This document shows positions 25,004 through 37,974 of a stretch of DNA of 64,000 bases, piece after piece (position 1 is the stretch's first letter; each line of letters starts with the position of its first letter). A program made the position numbers and the translations under genes. The stretch comes from Adenophora triphylla var. japonica (Eukaryota > Streptophyta > Magnoliopsida > Asterales > Campanulaceae): contig JAFEMH010003608.1 of the NCBI GenBank assembly GCA_022495995.1, positions 1 through 64,000 of the forward strand. The letters are read 5' to 3'. The notes under the pieces were generated by a model. The model made no database searches. It was not told where the DNA came from and saw only the letters and a list, made by a program, of their open reading frames with translations.

Positions 25004-26585
25004 TTAGAGATCCCAGCTTCTCCAAGATGAGAAGTCAGGAGCAGCAGTAGCAGGATCAGCAACATCAGCATCAGCACTAGTTCCTTCTCCCCCTTTTTGA
25101 ACAGAAAGAGTAGCATGCCACCTTAGGAGTCTGTCTTTGAGAGCTTTGAGGTTGTTGGCATGGGATTTGGAGGCTTGCATTTGAGAATATAGAGCAGAGG
25201 TGAGGGCTTCAGCAGCTGCAATTTCTGCATCCAAGTCTTGCATTTGGGCATCAAAAGGAGACACAGATGTGGGACTGGATGTGCCCACATCTGGCATAGC
25301 AATTTCAGGCACAACTCCCAGTGGGAGATCAACAAACCTTTGCTTTTCATCCAATAAGGTTTTGGATTCCTTAAATAAATCAAACTTATCAACCCTAACT
25401 TCACCATTTCAGCCTTCACACCTTGAGCAGTTAGGATTTGTGAGATGAGGAAGGGTAAGGCAAGGACCATTTCTTGGAGGGAGATTCACCATACCCACAA
25501 ATTTTCCTAAATATAAATTCACCAAAATTTATGTTCTTCTTAGCACCCAACCTATATAGCAAATCAGCTTGAACCCTAGTGACATAGGTTTTATTGTTGA
25601 AAGGGCAGAGGTTAGGCTGGCAGTTAGAATGGAATGGAGAAAGCAGTACAATGAAGTAAGTGAACCACTACCTAAGTCCTTAGGCTTGATGGGCCAAGAT
25701 GCTACTTTCCCATGGGTAATGGTTGAAACCAGTTCTTCCTCAGATACACCACAAACATGATCTAACCTAGTCTCTAAGCTCAGGAGATCATTTATCACAG
25801 AGGGAGAAAAATTGATAAACTTGCCTCTCACATAGACAAAACAAAACATAGGGGATGAAGGTCTGTCTAGCCCTTTGGTCAGATTGACATAAAACTCATA
25901 AACCAGTTTGGGAAGGAAGGGAAGTGGGTGATCAACAGTTAAAAACAAGCCTCTCTCTTCAAAGAATTTGTCTAAGCTCAATTTAGAGAAAGTCTCCCTA
26001 TCTCTTTTCATCTCAACACTGAAAGCCTTATTCACAATTTGAGCATGCCTATCAGAGGCATCAGCAGATAAAAACTTGGATGAAATAGGTTTTAAAGTAG
26101 TAGAGATAGAAAGGGTTTTAGAAATACCCTTTTGTGCTTTCTGCCTGGTGGATGTGCGTTTGAATGTGTGCACATCTGCAGTCACATCCTTTGAAGGTGA
26201 GGGCACCTTTTCAATTTCAGCTTCAGGCTCATCATCAGAGGTGGCATCAAGGGATTGATCCTCCTTTTCTTGGTCCAACTCATCACGACCCAGCTTGAAA
26301 TTCTCATCAGATACAGTATCATCACTTTCATAGCTCCCATCAGAATCCTCAGCCTCCTCAACAATAGGCTCTAAATCAGCTTCAGCTACCTTCTTTTTCC
26401 CTTTAAGCTCCATTAGGATGTTGGCAAGCGGTTCCTCATCTTTGTCAGCTGGAGGAGCAGCAACAGTTGGAGCAACGCCTGGTGGAGCACTTGACTTTCT
26501 TGTTCTGGTTAGAGGTTGTTCTTCCTCTTCTTCCTCTTCTTCATCACATGCAATGGCTGTAGAAGGTTTGCCTCTAGGTTTCTTT
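25004..26585 (-). pseudogene. Env-position ORF of Sirevirus-like element (inverted part)
   Basis: Minus-strand frame open from the inversion breakpoint to about 25529, then continuing with frameshifts to a stop at 25004. Order: a Lys/Pro and acidic leader (eight consecutive Glu near 26530), an acidic disordered region, then a folded domain with ERGLFLTVDHPLPFLPKLV and YVRGKFINFSPSVINDLLSL. After the frameshifts comes a C-terminal Ala/Gln coiled coil (DAEIAAAEALTSALYSQMQA). The folded domain resembles the putative plant transposon protein domain found after pol in plant retroelements. Its function is unknown, and no signal peptide or membrane segment supports a true envelope. The missing start lies at 60636, across the inversion. 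Confidence 0.72.
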
Positions 26586-26607
26586 AAGTTTTTGGGCTTA
26601 AGCCTAG

Positions 26608-28216
26608 TGATGTGGTAGATTTTGTATACATTATTTCCCTCTTTTTCCTATGTATTTTCATTCTTTTTGATGTACTTTGGCTAGTTTTGATGTAATTGGG
26701 GCTTTATTTTCCATTTGAGCTTTTATTGTAATCCGGGGATAAAATAGTTGTATTTAGTAGTTATTTTTCCGGATGTAATTTTGGTGCTTCAAAGTCATGC
26801 CTCGAGTATCAAAATTAGTAAAGTCAAAGTCAATCGAAGCGGAGGATAGGTTCAAACTGCAATTTATGGAAGCTGAGGTGCTGTTCTGCATTATTGAAAA
26901 GTTCAGGAGTTAATGTGAAGAATTAAAAGACTGCAGGGATCAAACTGCAAGAAGCTGAAAGCCGGTGACCAAAGCGAAAAACAAGAAATTGGGTACAAGT
27001 GTACGTGTGTGAAGAATGGTGTTAGGAAACTACTTAAAAAAATTGCAAGGAGCCCAATCAGTACTTATGTGTGGTGGTTTTTGGAAACTAAATATTCATT
27101 AAATCTAGGAAATTGAATATTCATTGAAGCAGCACGTGGACCGGCGCATGGACCGAGGGTATTGACAATGCAAGGCGGCGTTTTTGACCAAGGCAATTTA
27201 TGGATTGAAAGGGTGTATGGTTTCAAAGTTGGACACGTTGACCAAGAAAAAATCAGTGGACCAAGGCTTGAGGCATGTGTGCTGGCGTGTGGACGGAAGG
27301 AGTTATTACTATTATTATTATTAATTTTTTTTTCTTTTCCTTTTTCTTTTTAGTTTCCTTTTTGGTTTAGTATTATTGGTTGGAACAAGTATAAATACTT
27401 GTTTCAACTTCAGTTTTAGGGTTCGACTTTTGACTATTATTTTTCCTAGAGAGATTTCAGAATTTTTATGGAGAACTGAATTCCATTGCTTCGGATTTGA
27501 ATCTTGAACCGTTTATTTAATTCAATTGAGGTATTTATTTCTTTATTCCTGAATCCCTATTCATAGTTTTACTTGTTTTAATGGATAAATCGTTTCTAGG
27601 GTTTTGAGATTTGATCACCCTCTTTTCCCTTGTAATTGATTTAATGCTAGTTTATTCTTAAGTTTGTGTCAGATTAGAATTTTTCACAAGTGCATCTTTG
27701 AGATTTATGCATGTGTCATGGTAAATTGAGAAAGGGGGTAAAACTAGGTTTTGTTCTATTTGCAAAAGAATAGTGAAATTCTTGATCTTAATTTCTTAAA
27801 GCTTTATCAATCAATATTGTGAATCTAGACTGTGTCAGTTAGGTTTAGGTATTGATTAGGGGAATAGGTGAGTGTGTCACTGCTTATAACCATTAATACG
27901 GAAGAAATAGGGATTAAAATATATCTCGGATCAAGTGAATAGGGAGGAAGGGAAAGACATTATACCGATGATATTGGATTGATAAACGGGGACGGAAACA
28001 AATCTGAAGTGCTTGCCTTTAATTGTTTTACAACTTAGTTTTTAATTTCTGTCTTAGGAATTTAATTAAAATCAACAAACCCCCAATCTTGTCAAGTGAC
28101 AATTGTGCAATCGAATAACCGTTCTTCAGTGGATCGACCCTGGACTTGTCCTAGCTGCAGTTTTTGTAGCCGAGTCTTGGTATTTAATTTGTAGGCGTGC
28201 GACTTTGGCCTTGTCA
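26608..28216 (+). repeat. 5' LTR of Athila-like Gypsy
   Basis: Starts TGATGTGGTAGATTTTG and ends GGCCTTGTCA. Includes a (TTA)n stretch at 27305-27322 and a likely promoter/leader zone with TATAAATACTTG at 27389. No internal gene. Confidence 0.93.
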
Positions 28217-28221
28217 AATTT

Positions 28222-28239
28222 TGGCGCTGTTGCCGGGGA
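28222..28239 (+). other. Primer binding site, Asp-tRNA type
   Basis: TGGCGCTGTTGCCGGGGA begins five bases after the LTR. It differs by one base from the usual TGGCGCCGTTGCCGGGGA of Athila elements. Confidence 0.85.
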
Positions 28240-28354
28240 ACGATTTTATTTGTTTGCACTCTTATTCTATTTCTTAATCTATTTCTTTTTCTTTTTCTTG
28301 TTTTCTGTTAATTGTGCTTTTTTATTATTGTTGTCTTGTGGTGTGGAACCTTTT

Positions 28355-29985
28355 ATGGTCCATACTCGTTCTGCTAATCAAGTTGTTAGTCCTTTTGTCC
28401 CAGAAATTGAAAGATATTTCAGGTACAGGAGAAATTTGCAGCGGAGCGGGATGAATAATAATAACAGTGAGAATGATGATGGTCCGGAGGTTGTGAACAA
28501 TGGGGGTAATGGAAGAGGCAATAACAACCCCCCACCTCGGACATTGAGGCAAAGGATTGCTCCGAACTGGAATGAGCAACCACAAGTAGTGCTATTTCCT
28601 GATTTGCCGGTTGGGGTTACTTTTGAACTGAAGTCGGGGTTGTTGAACTAGTTGCCCCATTTTAATGGGATACCAGGGGAGAATCCAAATCAGCATATAG
28701 CTCAGTTTGTGCAGATTTGCAAGAGCATGAGGCCGGCTGCATTGCCTCTTGAGCGGTGTTGCGAGGCGTTTTCCTTTACTCTTAAGGATAACGCGAATAC
28801 GTGGTATTATCACCTGCCACCCAACAGCATTACCTTTTGACAGGAGTTGAAGGAGGTATTCCTTGATGAGTTCTCCCCTCCAGATCAGATCAATTTCATG
28901 AAGAGAGATATCAGCAACATGGAGTAGCGGTCCGATGAATCACTATATGACTATCACAACCGGTTCTACAAGCTCTATAGAGGTTGTCCGTATCATGGCT
29001 TTGATGATGAGCTGCTTATTGTATACTTCTATGGAGGATTGACTGTGCAGGACAAACGGTGGGTGGATTCTGCTTGTGGAGGTAGTATTCTGAACAAAAC
29101 TACCAGGGATGCAGAGCAGTTGATAGAGGAACTAGCCAAAATCACAAGGACTCATGGGAAGAGGTCTAGCATGAGACAAGTCATTAAAGCAGGATCGAGT
29201 GATACAACGAGTGATTTGATGACTGAGCTGGCGGATGTTAAGAGCCTGTTGAAGACATTAGTTTGGGTCAACAACCTCATCCCTGCGGTATATGTAATGA
29301 TGTGACTCACCCGACTGATTCTTGTCCTACTCTTCAGACGGATGAGGTGGTAGATGTCAATGCAATAGGGTTCAATCAGCAGGGTTAGAGGCCACCGCAG
29401 TTCAATTACAACGCTGCAAATAATGTTCATCCGAACCTTAGGTATGGTCCACCACAGGGACAACAAGGTTTCAGGCAGCCGTTCAATATCAGCAGGGGTT
29501 TCAGCAGGGTCACCAGTTTCAGGGAAATCAATACAACCGCACAGAGCTATTGGACAAGCGGTAAGCGGCCAGCGGATCTTCCACAGAGGACATGGTCCGG
29601 TCACTAGCGCAGAGCATGTCTACCATGAATGGAAACTTCCAGCAGTTCCAGCAGGAGACTAAATCGAACATCAGCAATTTAGAGAAGCATGTGAGTTAGC
29701 TGGCAGATGCAGTTGGGAGAATGGAGGCTAAAGATTCGGGGAATTTACCATCTAGAACTGAACCGAATCCGAAGTCTAATGTCAGTGCAATGACTTTGCA
29801 CAGTGGGAAAAAGCTAGAGGAAGTGGTTGTCGAAGAGGAGCTCGAGTTAGTGGTTGAGAGAGTAACACCTGAGGCGAAGACTCCTGAAAAGGAGAAGAGT
29901 AATGCACCAGTATTCCCAGTGTATGAGCCAGTTCCTCCGTTTTCGTATGCTTTGAGGGAGGACAGAAAGCCGGAGCCTGATAAGG
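28355..29985 (+). pseudogene. Gypsy gag (Athila type)
   Basis: ATG at 28355 opens MVHTRSANQVV. A Gly/Asn-rich linker is followed by the Retrotrans_gag capsid segment (FVQICKSMRPAALPLERC, then AFSFTLKDNANTWYYHLPP, then RFYKLYRGCPYHGFDDELL). In-frame stops lie at 28649, 28838 and 28925. After a frameshift a zinc knuckle CGICNDVTHPTDSC is at 29284-29325. A Gln/Pro-rich tail and a Glu-rich region follow. The ORF is cut at 29986-29990 (CTATC) by the inner element and resumes at 39915. Gag forms the particle and packages RNA. The stops show this copy cannot make it. Confidence 0.88.
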
Positions 29986-29990
29986 CTATC

Positions 29991-31926
29991 TGAATGTGCG
30001 CTCGCCGAAAAAAATAAAAATAGGAGTCGCCACGCCGTTTTAAGAGGAAACATTGAAAACCTTTTATTGAGGAAATGGGTTCGGGGGTCAAGTTACGTGT
30101 TGGGAAGAACCGAGAGTTCACCCAACATGCCTCGTCCGTAGACGAGTCTTTCTATGTTCAACATTCATTCATCCAAAAGTGTGTGCAAAGTGTGTATGAC
30201 AAGAATATGTATGAAATGCATAATAGTGCTTTGTTTCATTAATCAACAAGGGGAAGTACAATTTGTAAGCCATTGACTTTGGGGGGCCACGTCCTACTTT
30301 ACACCGAGGACAAACAGGACAGGAATTACAACTGAAGGATGATCCTCTGCAAATGGTCACCATGTGTCGCGTGACACAGGACATGCTTAGCATGATGTGT
30401 CGCGTGACACATGTTTACCATTTGCAGGAACCTTACAAATTGAACAACAGATCCAACATAGAACCAATCAAATACCAACACAATATACAAATAGCTCAGA
30501 GACCAACGAATTTACAAAGGATTGACCAAGGGGATGTGGATATAGGGAGATCCACACTCCCTTGGCCAATAAACAACAAATCTCACACAATCACATTATG
30601 AACATCAACAAACTAAACAATGACAATTAAACAGAGAGATCGGCAGTTGGGACTTGATAATGGAGGACAGCGGAGTCGAATTATCAAGTCCGGGAAACAA
30701 ATTGCAATGAACAAATAATCAGTAAATGCGAGAGAGATAGAAATGGATCGTTACCCTCGTGGTCCGCGTTCCTTAAACCAAGTTAGGTTTAAGGATCTTC
30801 AATTCAGCTTTCGAAAAAGGTCCAGATTACGGACTCAATCACTTTGCGATTCCCAGTACTTGCGCGTTTGTTGAGCGGAATTGGGATCGGTTTGGGACGC
30901 TTAGAAACAGGGGAGCGGTGGAAGTTGGTCCGGAGTTGAAGTAGTGAGCAGGGACCGGTGATGAAGCGGTGGTTGAGAGATTGAGAGTGGTTCGATGAGG
31001 AAGGGGAATTGTAATTGGAGTTTTGGGTCACTGATTTAGAGGGAGAAGGCGATGGTGGTTGTCGGCTTAGGATTTGGAATTGGTGTTGTTGAGGAGAGGC
31101 ACGGTGGTGGCTGTTACCGGTTGGGGTTGATAGGTGATAAGGCTAGAACAGGAGCGGTGGTTGTAGTTATCGACTTGATTGGCGTCGTTGGGATTGAGAA
31201 ACAGGGGACGGCGAGGCGTGGATGGAGGGCGTTGGTTTCCGGTGAGTGGATTTTGAGGGAAGACGGCGAGGCTACGACAGTGTTGGAGCGGTTTAGGGCG
31301 ATTGTAATGGGGGATTGGTGTTTGTGTTTGGACGGAGTAGGAGAGGTTGGATTGGAGTGAAGAAGACGATTGAGAGAGGAGGAATTGGTTTTGGGTGAGG
31401 TCGCCGGTGAGGGAGAGCTAGGTTAGGTTGAGGTGAAGGGGATGATTGAGGGGGCGGCAATGGAGGATTTACTCCCAGCGTCTAGAGAGAGAGAGGAGAG
31501 AGAGAGAGGTTAGATCTGGTGTGTGAACTGTGTGTGTGAATTGTGAGAGCTCCCTTTGACAAATGAAAGGCATTGGGTATTTATATGTAAATTGGGAAAT
31601 TGGATTATTTGGTCGCACGACCCAACGTATCCAATTTCCATGCCTCAAGTTGTCGCACGACTGAGAATGCCAATAACCGATTTTGGCGTCAAAACCAGAT
31701 TCTGGAACATTCCGGGTTAATACCCAAAAGGTCCAAACTGATTAATTCCTTTTAGGTCCTTTTGTCCGGGAAAAAATGCTAAAATATACTTCCTTCGCGG
31801 GAAACTTATAAAAAGTTCCCGGAAGTCTCGGAACGGACTGGGAATTTACCAAAATGCCCCTTAGTGCAATTTTATCATTTAAAATGCACCTAAAAAGGGA
31901 TCGCGAATTGGATTGGCGTACTTACA
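29991..31926 (-). repeat. 3' LTR of inner non-coding element
   Basis: Starts TGAATGTGCGCTCGCCG and ends GGCGTACTTACA on the plus strand. Contains two GTGTCGCGTGACAC near-palindromes (about 30364 and 30400) and GTCGCACGAC motifs near 31613 and 31652. A 102-codon plus-strand ORF at 31052 is also found in the other LTR, but it is antisense to the element and has no recognised domain. Confidence 0.92.
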
Positions 31927-34900
31927 GAGCCCCTCGACAACGTCACTTTTGGAAAAAGTGGGGTTGTCGATAAAATAAGACCCAATCCCAATGAGCATCA
32001 AGGGATAAGGTAACGGGCTAGAGGGTGAATCGGGGAGTCTAATGGCTGGACCTTTCTGAGAAAGAATTCCTATGTATCCCTTAAAGAAGGGAATCAAGCC
32101 AAATCGTAGTTCAGAAAAAACTAACTACAAGCAAGAAAGGGGTAGAAATGTGTCTTCATACCTTTGCTGTGCTTACCTGTGACTTCTTGCGGGGTCGGTA
32201 CTACTGCGGTTGGCTAGTAGTTACCTTTCATGCTAGGTTGTAGCTGTCGGAGGGTCTCATGCTGCAACTGGTATTTGCGAGTAGCTGCCGGAGGGTCTCA
32301 TGCTATCGCTGTTGACGAGTTGTAGCTGCCGGAGGGTCTCATGCTGCAACGGGTCTTTCGTGGATGTCGGAGGGTCTCATACCACTTCTTCTGGTGCAGG
32401 GTAGTTGCCGGAGGGTCTCACACTACTGCTGCTGACGAGTTGTAGCTGTCGGAGGGTCTCATGCTGCAACTGGTCTCTCGTGGATGCTGGAGGGTCTCAT
32501 ACCACTTATTTTGGTGCAGGGTAGTTACCGGAGGGTCTCACACTACTACTGCTTCTCTTCTTCGTGGATGCTGGAGAGACTCATACCACTTCTTCTTCTG
32601 CTCTACTAGGGATAGGTGTAGCTGCCAGGGGTCTCACGCTACTTCTTTTCCTGCTCTTTTGTTGTTCTTTTGTCTGTCTTATTACTGGGCTGTCTTTGCT
32701 GATTGTTCGTCTTTTCTTTTGTGCCCTTAGCTTTGCTTGGGAAGCTGGGGACTCTGCTCTTGTCTGGGGAGATAGCTTCTTTCTCGCTTGGTTCGATAAG
32801 CCGGTGACTCTGCATTCCTGGGGAGTCGGCTTCTTTCCTCTTGTTTTAGGGTCGTGGATTCTGTTGGGCTCTGATTGGGAGGCTGTTCTTCTTGGTGTGC
32901 TCTGCTTGGGAGGCTGTTCTTTCTTGGCGTGATCTTCTTGGGAGGCTATTCTTCTTGGGTGTGCTCTGCTTGGGAGGCTATTCTTCTTGGGTGTGCTCTG
33001 CTTGGGAGGCTATTCTTCTTGGGTGTGCTCTACTTGAGAGGCTAACATGGATACGGACTTTTTGGCCTCGGTTTTGTCTGAGGGCCGGTCTTCGAGGTTC
33101 GGTGATGCTCAGTTGGCTATTGTTCCTGCGAGGGTGGATGTGGCTGCCGGGGGGCCTTAGGCTGTAACTGCTTGTTGGTAGGTAGCTGTCTAAGGTCTCA
33201 GGCTACCATTGGTTCTGCTGAGGGATAGGTTGTGGCCTCTGTCACTTGTCGACGCTTGCTGTGTGGCCATTCACGGGACGATCTAATACAGGCTTCGAAG
33301 TCATCGGGACCGCGAGCATTATTGCACCGGATTCCCGTGGCAATGGGCTCTTTTCTTAACAATCATTGTTTGAGGGCTGAGGTTACCACTTGTTGACGTT
33401 TGCTGGGGAGATTGACAGATGTGGACTCTTTGTCTCGGTTTATCATGCAGAATAGGCCTTTGAAGTCGCCGAGACTGGTGAGCCTTGTTTCTTGCTTGGA
33501 TTCTTGTGGCAGCCGGGCTCTTCTTCCTTTTTTTCTTTGACAAGCACTGCTTGGGGGCTGAGGCAATTGGGGCTCTTTCATATGATGCTGGTGAGATCGG
33601 ATGGCTGGACCTTTTGGAGAAAGGATTCCTACGTATCCCTTTAAGAAGGGAATCAAGCCGGTCGTAGTTCTGGGCCTTATGAAGATAATAGAGGCGGGGT
33701 CTGCCACCTGCGGGGTTTGGAATCCCTGTCCAAGATTGTGATTCGAGGGGCAGTCCTCGCGATCACATTACGATCACCTGATTATTGTACTCTGCGGGGG
33801 AGACACAACACTCTAGACACTTTTGCATTTTATTTGACTCTTGTTTATGCGTTATTAATCTTTTGTTGCACAAGTCCATCTCAGCTGGGGAGAATAGGAA
33901 GTAGGGAGGATTTTTTCTTTTGCACGGCTTGGTGAGCAGATGTGTATGTAGCCATTATGCTATGAGGGATTGTGTATAGGACGAAAGTGTTTATGATGGG
34001 GTGGACCCTCTCCCATGAGGTGAAAATGTATGAGTGACGGATGATACGGTGCAGTTTAGGCAAGTCGGGGACGCTCCCGGGAGTACAGATTGCAGCAGGT
34101 CCATTGCTAGTGAGGACAAAGTGTATCGCGCATCTGAGACAGCAAGCAGCAGAGTAGGTGCAGAGAACGATCCCGACTTGGCGAAGCCCCAGTTGACAGT
34201 GCAAAGCAATCTTGGAGGGAACCTGGTAAGGAGAGCCGGAGGGATACCTTAACCAAAGCCCTAGCTTGAGGACATTCCATGCAGCTTCATCGCACGCAGA
34301 GTCATCTTGTGGCCGAGGAGGCAACCAATCATTTCAAATCGTAGTCAATCAGTCGCTGGACAAGACTCGGAAATGTTTACGTGCAGGGGCGTATTTTTTG
34401 AGGGTGGGAAATGAATCCCGAATTTGTGTATGACACTCTCGCTTTAGGGTTTAACTCTTTTGGGAGAGTATAAGCATCGCAAGGTGTGGAATAGTGTATG
34501 GAAGCCCCTGCTGACCGAAACGGTGTTTAGCTCTATCTTCCTATGATGTAGCAAGAGAAGACTTGTCGAGACACTTGAAAACCTGTCTTATTCGTGGTGA
34601 TCACAAAGCTGCTTAAAACCCTTTATTAATGTTCGGGTTATTCAACCGCCAAAGCCGATATGAGCAAATATTTCAATCAATCATGAGGTGAAAGCCCACT
34701 GATATCGAGAATCAAATTCGGACGGATAGACGGTGTATGGGCATGGTCCTTGATGAGACCGGATTTTCTGAGATTTGATTGTGATTTCGACCGGACCAAT
34801 TATGGTTGCCTACGTTCCCCTCCTTAGGAGGAGCTCAGGTCGCCGTAGTTCGGGCTTATCCCGAATGAAAAGAATGAACGATGAAGTTCGGGGATGTGAG

Positions 34901-37900
34901 GACCTTCGAGAATTTTTGAGAATCGAAAGAACGTGTCCTCTTGGAGTGTCGATGGGAGACACAGATGCGAAGCCCCAGTGGGACATTCACAGCTGGTGTT
35001 TGCGGAGGAGAAACGAAATATGCTCACATACAACATCGAATGAACGGAGGGAATTTGCACAATCTTCGCTTGACGGTCCTTTGAGCCGGGATGGACTTGG
35101 CTCCGCTTTAAGCAATAATCTGTTTTAGATCTCGACAATATTGGAATGAAACTGCTATCCGGTAGGAGCTATGGCCCAGGCTTCAGGGTTTCGATCGGTC
35201 TTCGGGTGATTTGGGATATCATGACCTCTTAAAACGAGAGGTCGGCTAGGCTTTTTGCTGACTGAACCTCTAAAGATGAGAGGTTGGCTTTTGGGTATGT
35301 GTTTGGGATTTCTAAGGTGAGGGAATCCATGATTGCATCTTCAATACCTCTAAGAATGAGAGGTCAATCTTTTGGCTTTGGCTAAAGGCAAAGGTAAGGG
35401 TAATGGTAATGGTAATGTCCTCTAAAATCGAGAGGACGGCTTGGGATTGGTCAAGGTATTGGGAATATCCTCTAAGATCGAGAGGACGGGCGGAATTGGT
35501 TGAGGTAGTGGTGAGGAACATCCGTGCTTTCTCTTTATTCACTCTGAGACTCCTCTTGAGTAACGACCGGATCCTTTGACTTTTGCTTTTGAGAGATCAC
35601 TGGGGACTAGGCTCTCTTTCTTTTCTTTTCTTTTCTTTTTTCTTTTTTTGTATCTTCTCTTTTTTTGTATTTTTGTCTCTCTTTTTTCTTTTGAGAGGAG
35701 GATTTCAGCTAGTCCCCATGATGGATCATTGCTTTCTGCCATTCTTTGAACTTGGAGACGGTCGATCTTCTTTTGCATCACGGGAGCCTCAAGGATAGTC
35801 CCTCTTCTTCTTGAGATGGTTAAACGGGTTTCAAATACGCCGATCTTGAAATGAAGGGGTATTGTTTAGTGAGGGTGAGGTAATGGCTTTCCTATGGGTG
35901 AAGGTTTCAATCGCAGCCTCTATCGGATGATCCGAACGAGATTGAGTCTTCGTTGCTTCTTTAGCTTACTTCGCGGAGATCCATGCAAATTCATCGAGCA
36001 ACGAGACAGCGAGGACAATGGAAGGTATGTGAGCATATGAAAATCGAGGTGGGGAATCGGCAAGCCCCACTTTGGGAAGGATATCAGTCAATTTTCTCAC
36101 TCCGATCAATTCAAACATTAGTCATTTCAAAGCGTTGGTCGGTGAGCAACACAAGTGATCATTTGGAATAAGACATTTCAATCGAGTGTAATGCAGGTGT
36201 GCTAGTGATGTCTCGAGTCTAGCAAGAAGAGAAACAAAGATTTTTATTACTGCAAAGCAAAATTGGTCCAACTTGGACTCAACAGACTCATGTCCGATAG
36301 TAGACATTCTAGACCCTACGAGGACTGATCGACTGCTTCAACATTGGATGGACGGAAGAGCATCGTTGCCATCGGTGCGGTGAGGACCCTTCTCCATCTT
36401 TCTATTCTTCATAAGTCGCCCTCCTTATCTTTAGCAATCTGAGCAAACAACCGTGCCTCTCGCTTGCGAGGAAGAATATTTTCAAGTGTAGCTCGCAACT
36501 TTTCGATGGACGCACCATTTGCACTCTGCTGACCCATGGGCTACGAACCTCCAGACTGGTGGGCCATAATCTTTTCTGCACCGAGCGTTTTGGATTCCGC
36601 ATCAGATGGACGACTGCTCGGGCACTTGAACTGCTTCCGCCTCAGGAATATGGACCAATGAGCGCCGGGAACGAGAGCGCACACCCAACTTGCCGTAGCC
36701 TTGCAAAGGTGAAGAGGTGAGGGCATGTATAGACGGAGGGTAGAGAACTTTGAGAAGGTACGGGAGAGGGAAGAATACGGAAGGAGACGGACTCGTGTAA
36801 CATCTTATTAGTCTTCAAGTAGAAATCGGTGTTTTAAGTCCTAGAGACGGTTGGAAAAGGATAAGCCTTTATTCACGCAGTCTAGACCTCGGGGGAACCT
36901 ATCGACACATTATCCAAAAATACACCAAATGCGTTGAGTCAAAATTAATAATAGGCGATAATACCTAAACAAAACCAAAGAATTTATGGGACGAACGAGC
37001 AGCCCCAATTTCTGGAGAAATTTGGGCAGCATAACGGGTATTCCTGAAGAATTTCAAGGAAAAATCCGGCATGACCTCTCGTCGGTGCACGTTGACAAAG
37101 CAACATGATCTCTCGTTAGAACATGCCGTGGGAACGACATGTCCTCTCGTGAAACCATGTTGCGATGGCAACATGCCCACACGTGCTAGGGTTTGGAGGA
37201 GGTACGAAAGACTATTAAGAATTTTGAAACAACTCATTTTAGTGTATTTGAAAATGTCGTGTCAAAAACCAACCGTTTGGGGTGAGGTTTCAAAGTGTGG
37301 CGCCACCTATAACGCGCTAGGGGGATAGGTTTGATATTAGGCGCTCAAGCGTAGGCGACGTACATCACCGTCCGCGATGCCGTCAATCGCACCCGAGGGT
37401 TCTAGATCTACGTGAAGTAGTGTGCGGGATGGCTAGATTCCTTTATTTGCGAAAAAATATTTTTTTTATTATTTTTTTATTTTTTTTTATTTTTTTTATT
37501 TTTTTTTATTTGAAAAGGGGGAGAAAAGGAAAACAACTCACACACACATCCCCGCAAAGCATAATAATCAAGGATCGATAAAATTGATCACGGGGTAGCC
37601 CCCACAATCACAGCTGAACTGGAAACCAAACCTGCATAGTGGCCACTTCTGTCGCGTGACACAGGACTGGTGAGGCCAGTTGTGTCGCGTGACAGAAAGA
37701 GTCACCTTTCCAGAATCTGAACAGCAATCAAAATCAGCCCCAGCCTCCTAGCACGATGCAATATCTCACACCCGGCCATAAGACAATCAAGACAGGAAAC
37801 AAGGAAGGGGACACAAGGGGGGAAAGGAATAAAGCAAAGCACGTAAAATGCATTTAGACACATAAAATTTCACACAACAAAGCACACACAAATGAATGGA

Positions 37901-37974
37901 ATGAATGTTGAACAAGCACGAAAGTTTGTCCCACTTTTGAAAAACAAGTTTCAAGTCCCCAGCAGAGTCGCCAC
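31927..37974 (-). other. Interior of LARD-like element, minisatellites, no gene
   Basis: No retroviral domain is readable. It contains a 37-bp near-perfect hairpin beside the purine tract (31934-31970). A minisatellite of about 41 bp with GGAGGGTCTCA cores spans about 32235-32640, and one of about 33 bp (CTTGGGAGGCTATTCTTCTT) spans 32903-33050. Five CCTCT...AGAGG hairpins lie between 35226 and 35490. An AT-rich T-tract is at 37458-37510. Two further TGTCGCGTGACA palindromes are at 37652 and 37680. The remaining sequence is GC-moderate and non-repetitive, with many stops in every frame. Confidence 0.75.

Noticed and set aside
25004..26585. Retroviral envelope gene
   Set aside because: The position matches an env gene, but there is no signal peptide, transmembrane helix or furin-like site in this ORF or in the Gypsy ORF at 44667. 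It is better described as an env-position ORF of unknown function.
31052..31360. 102-codon ORF conserved at 31052 and 39038
   Set aside because: Present twice only because it lies in both LTRs of one element. It is antisense to the element and lacks any recognised domain.
32461..33167. Cys/Leu/Trp-rich ORFs
   Set aside because: They run through the 41-bp and 33-bp minisatellites, and their composition reflects the repeat units.
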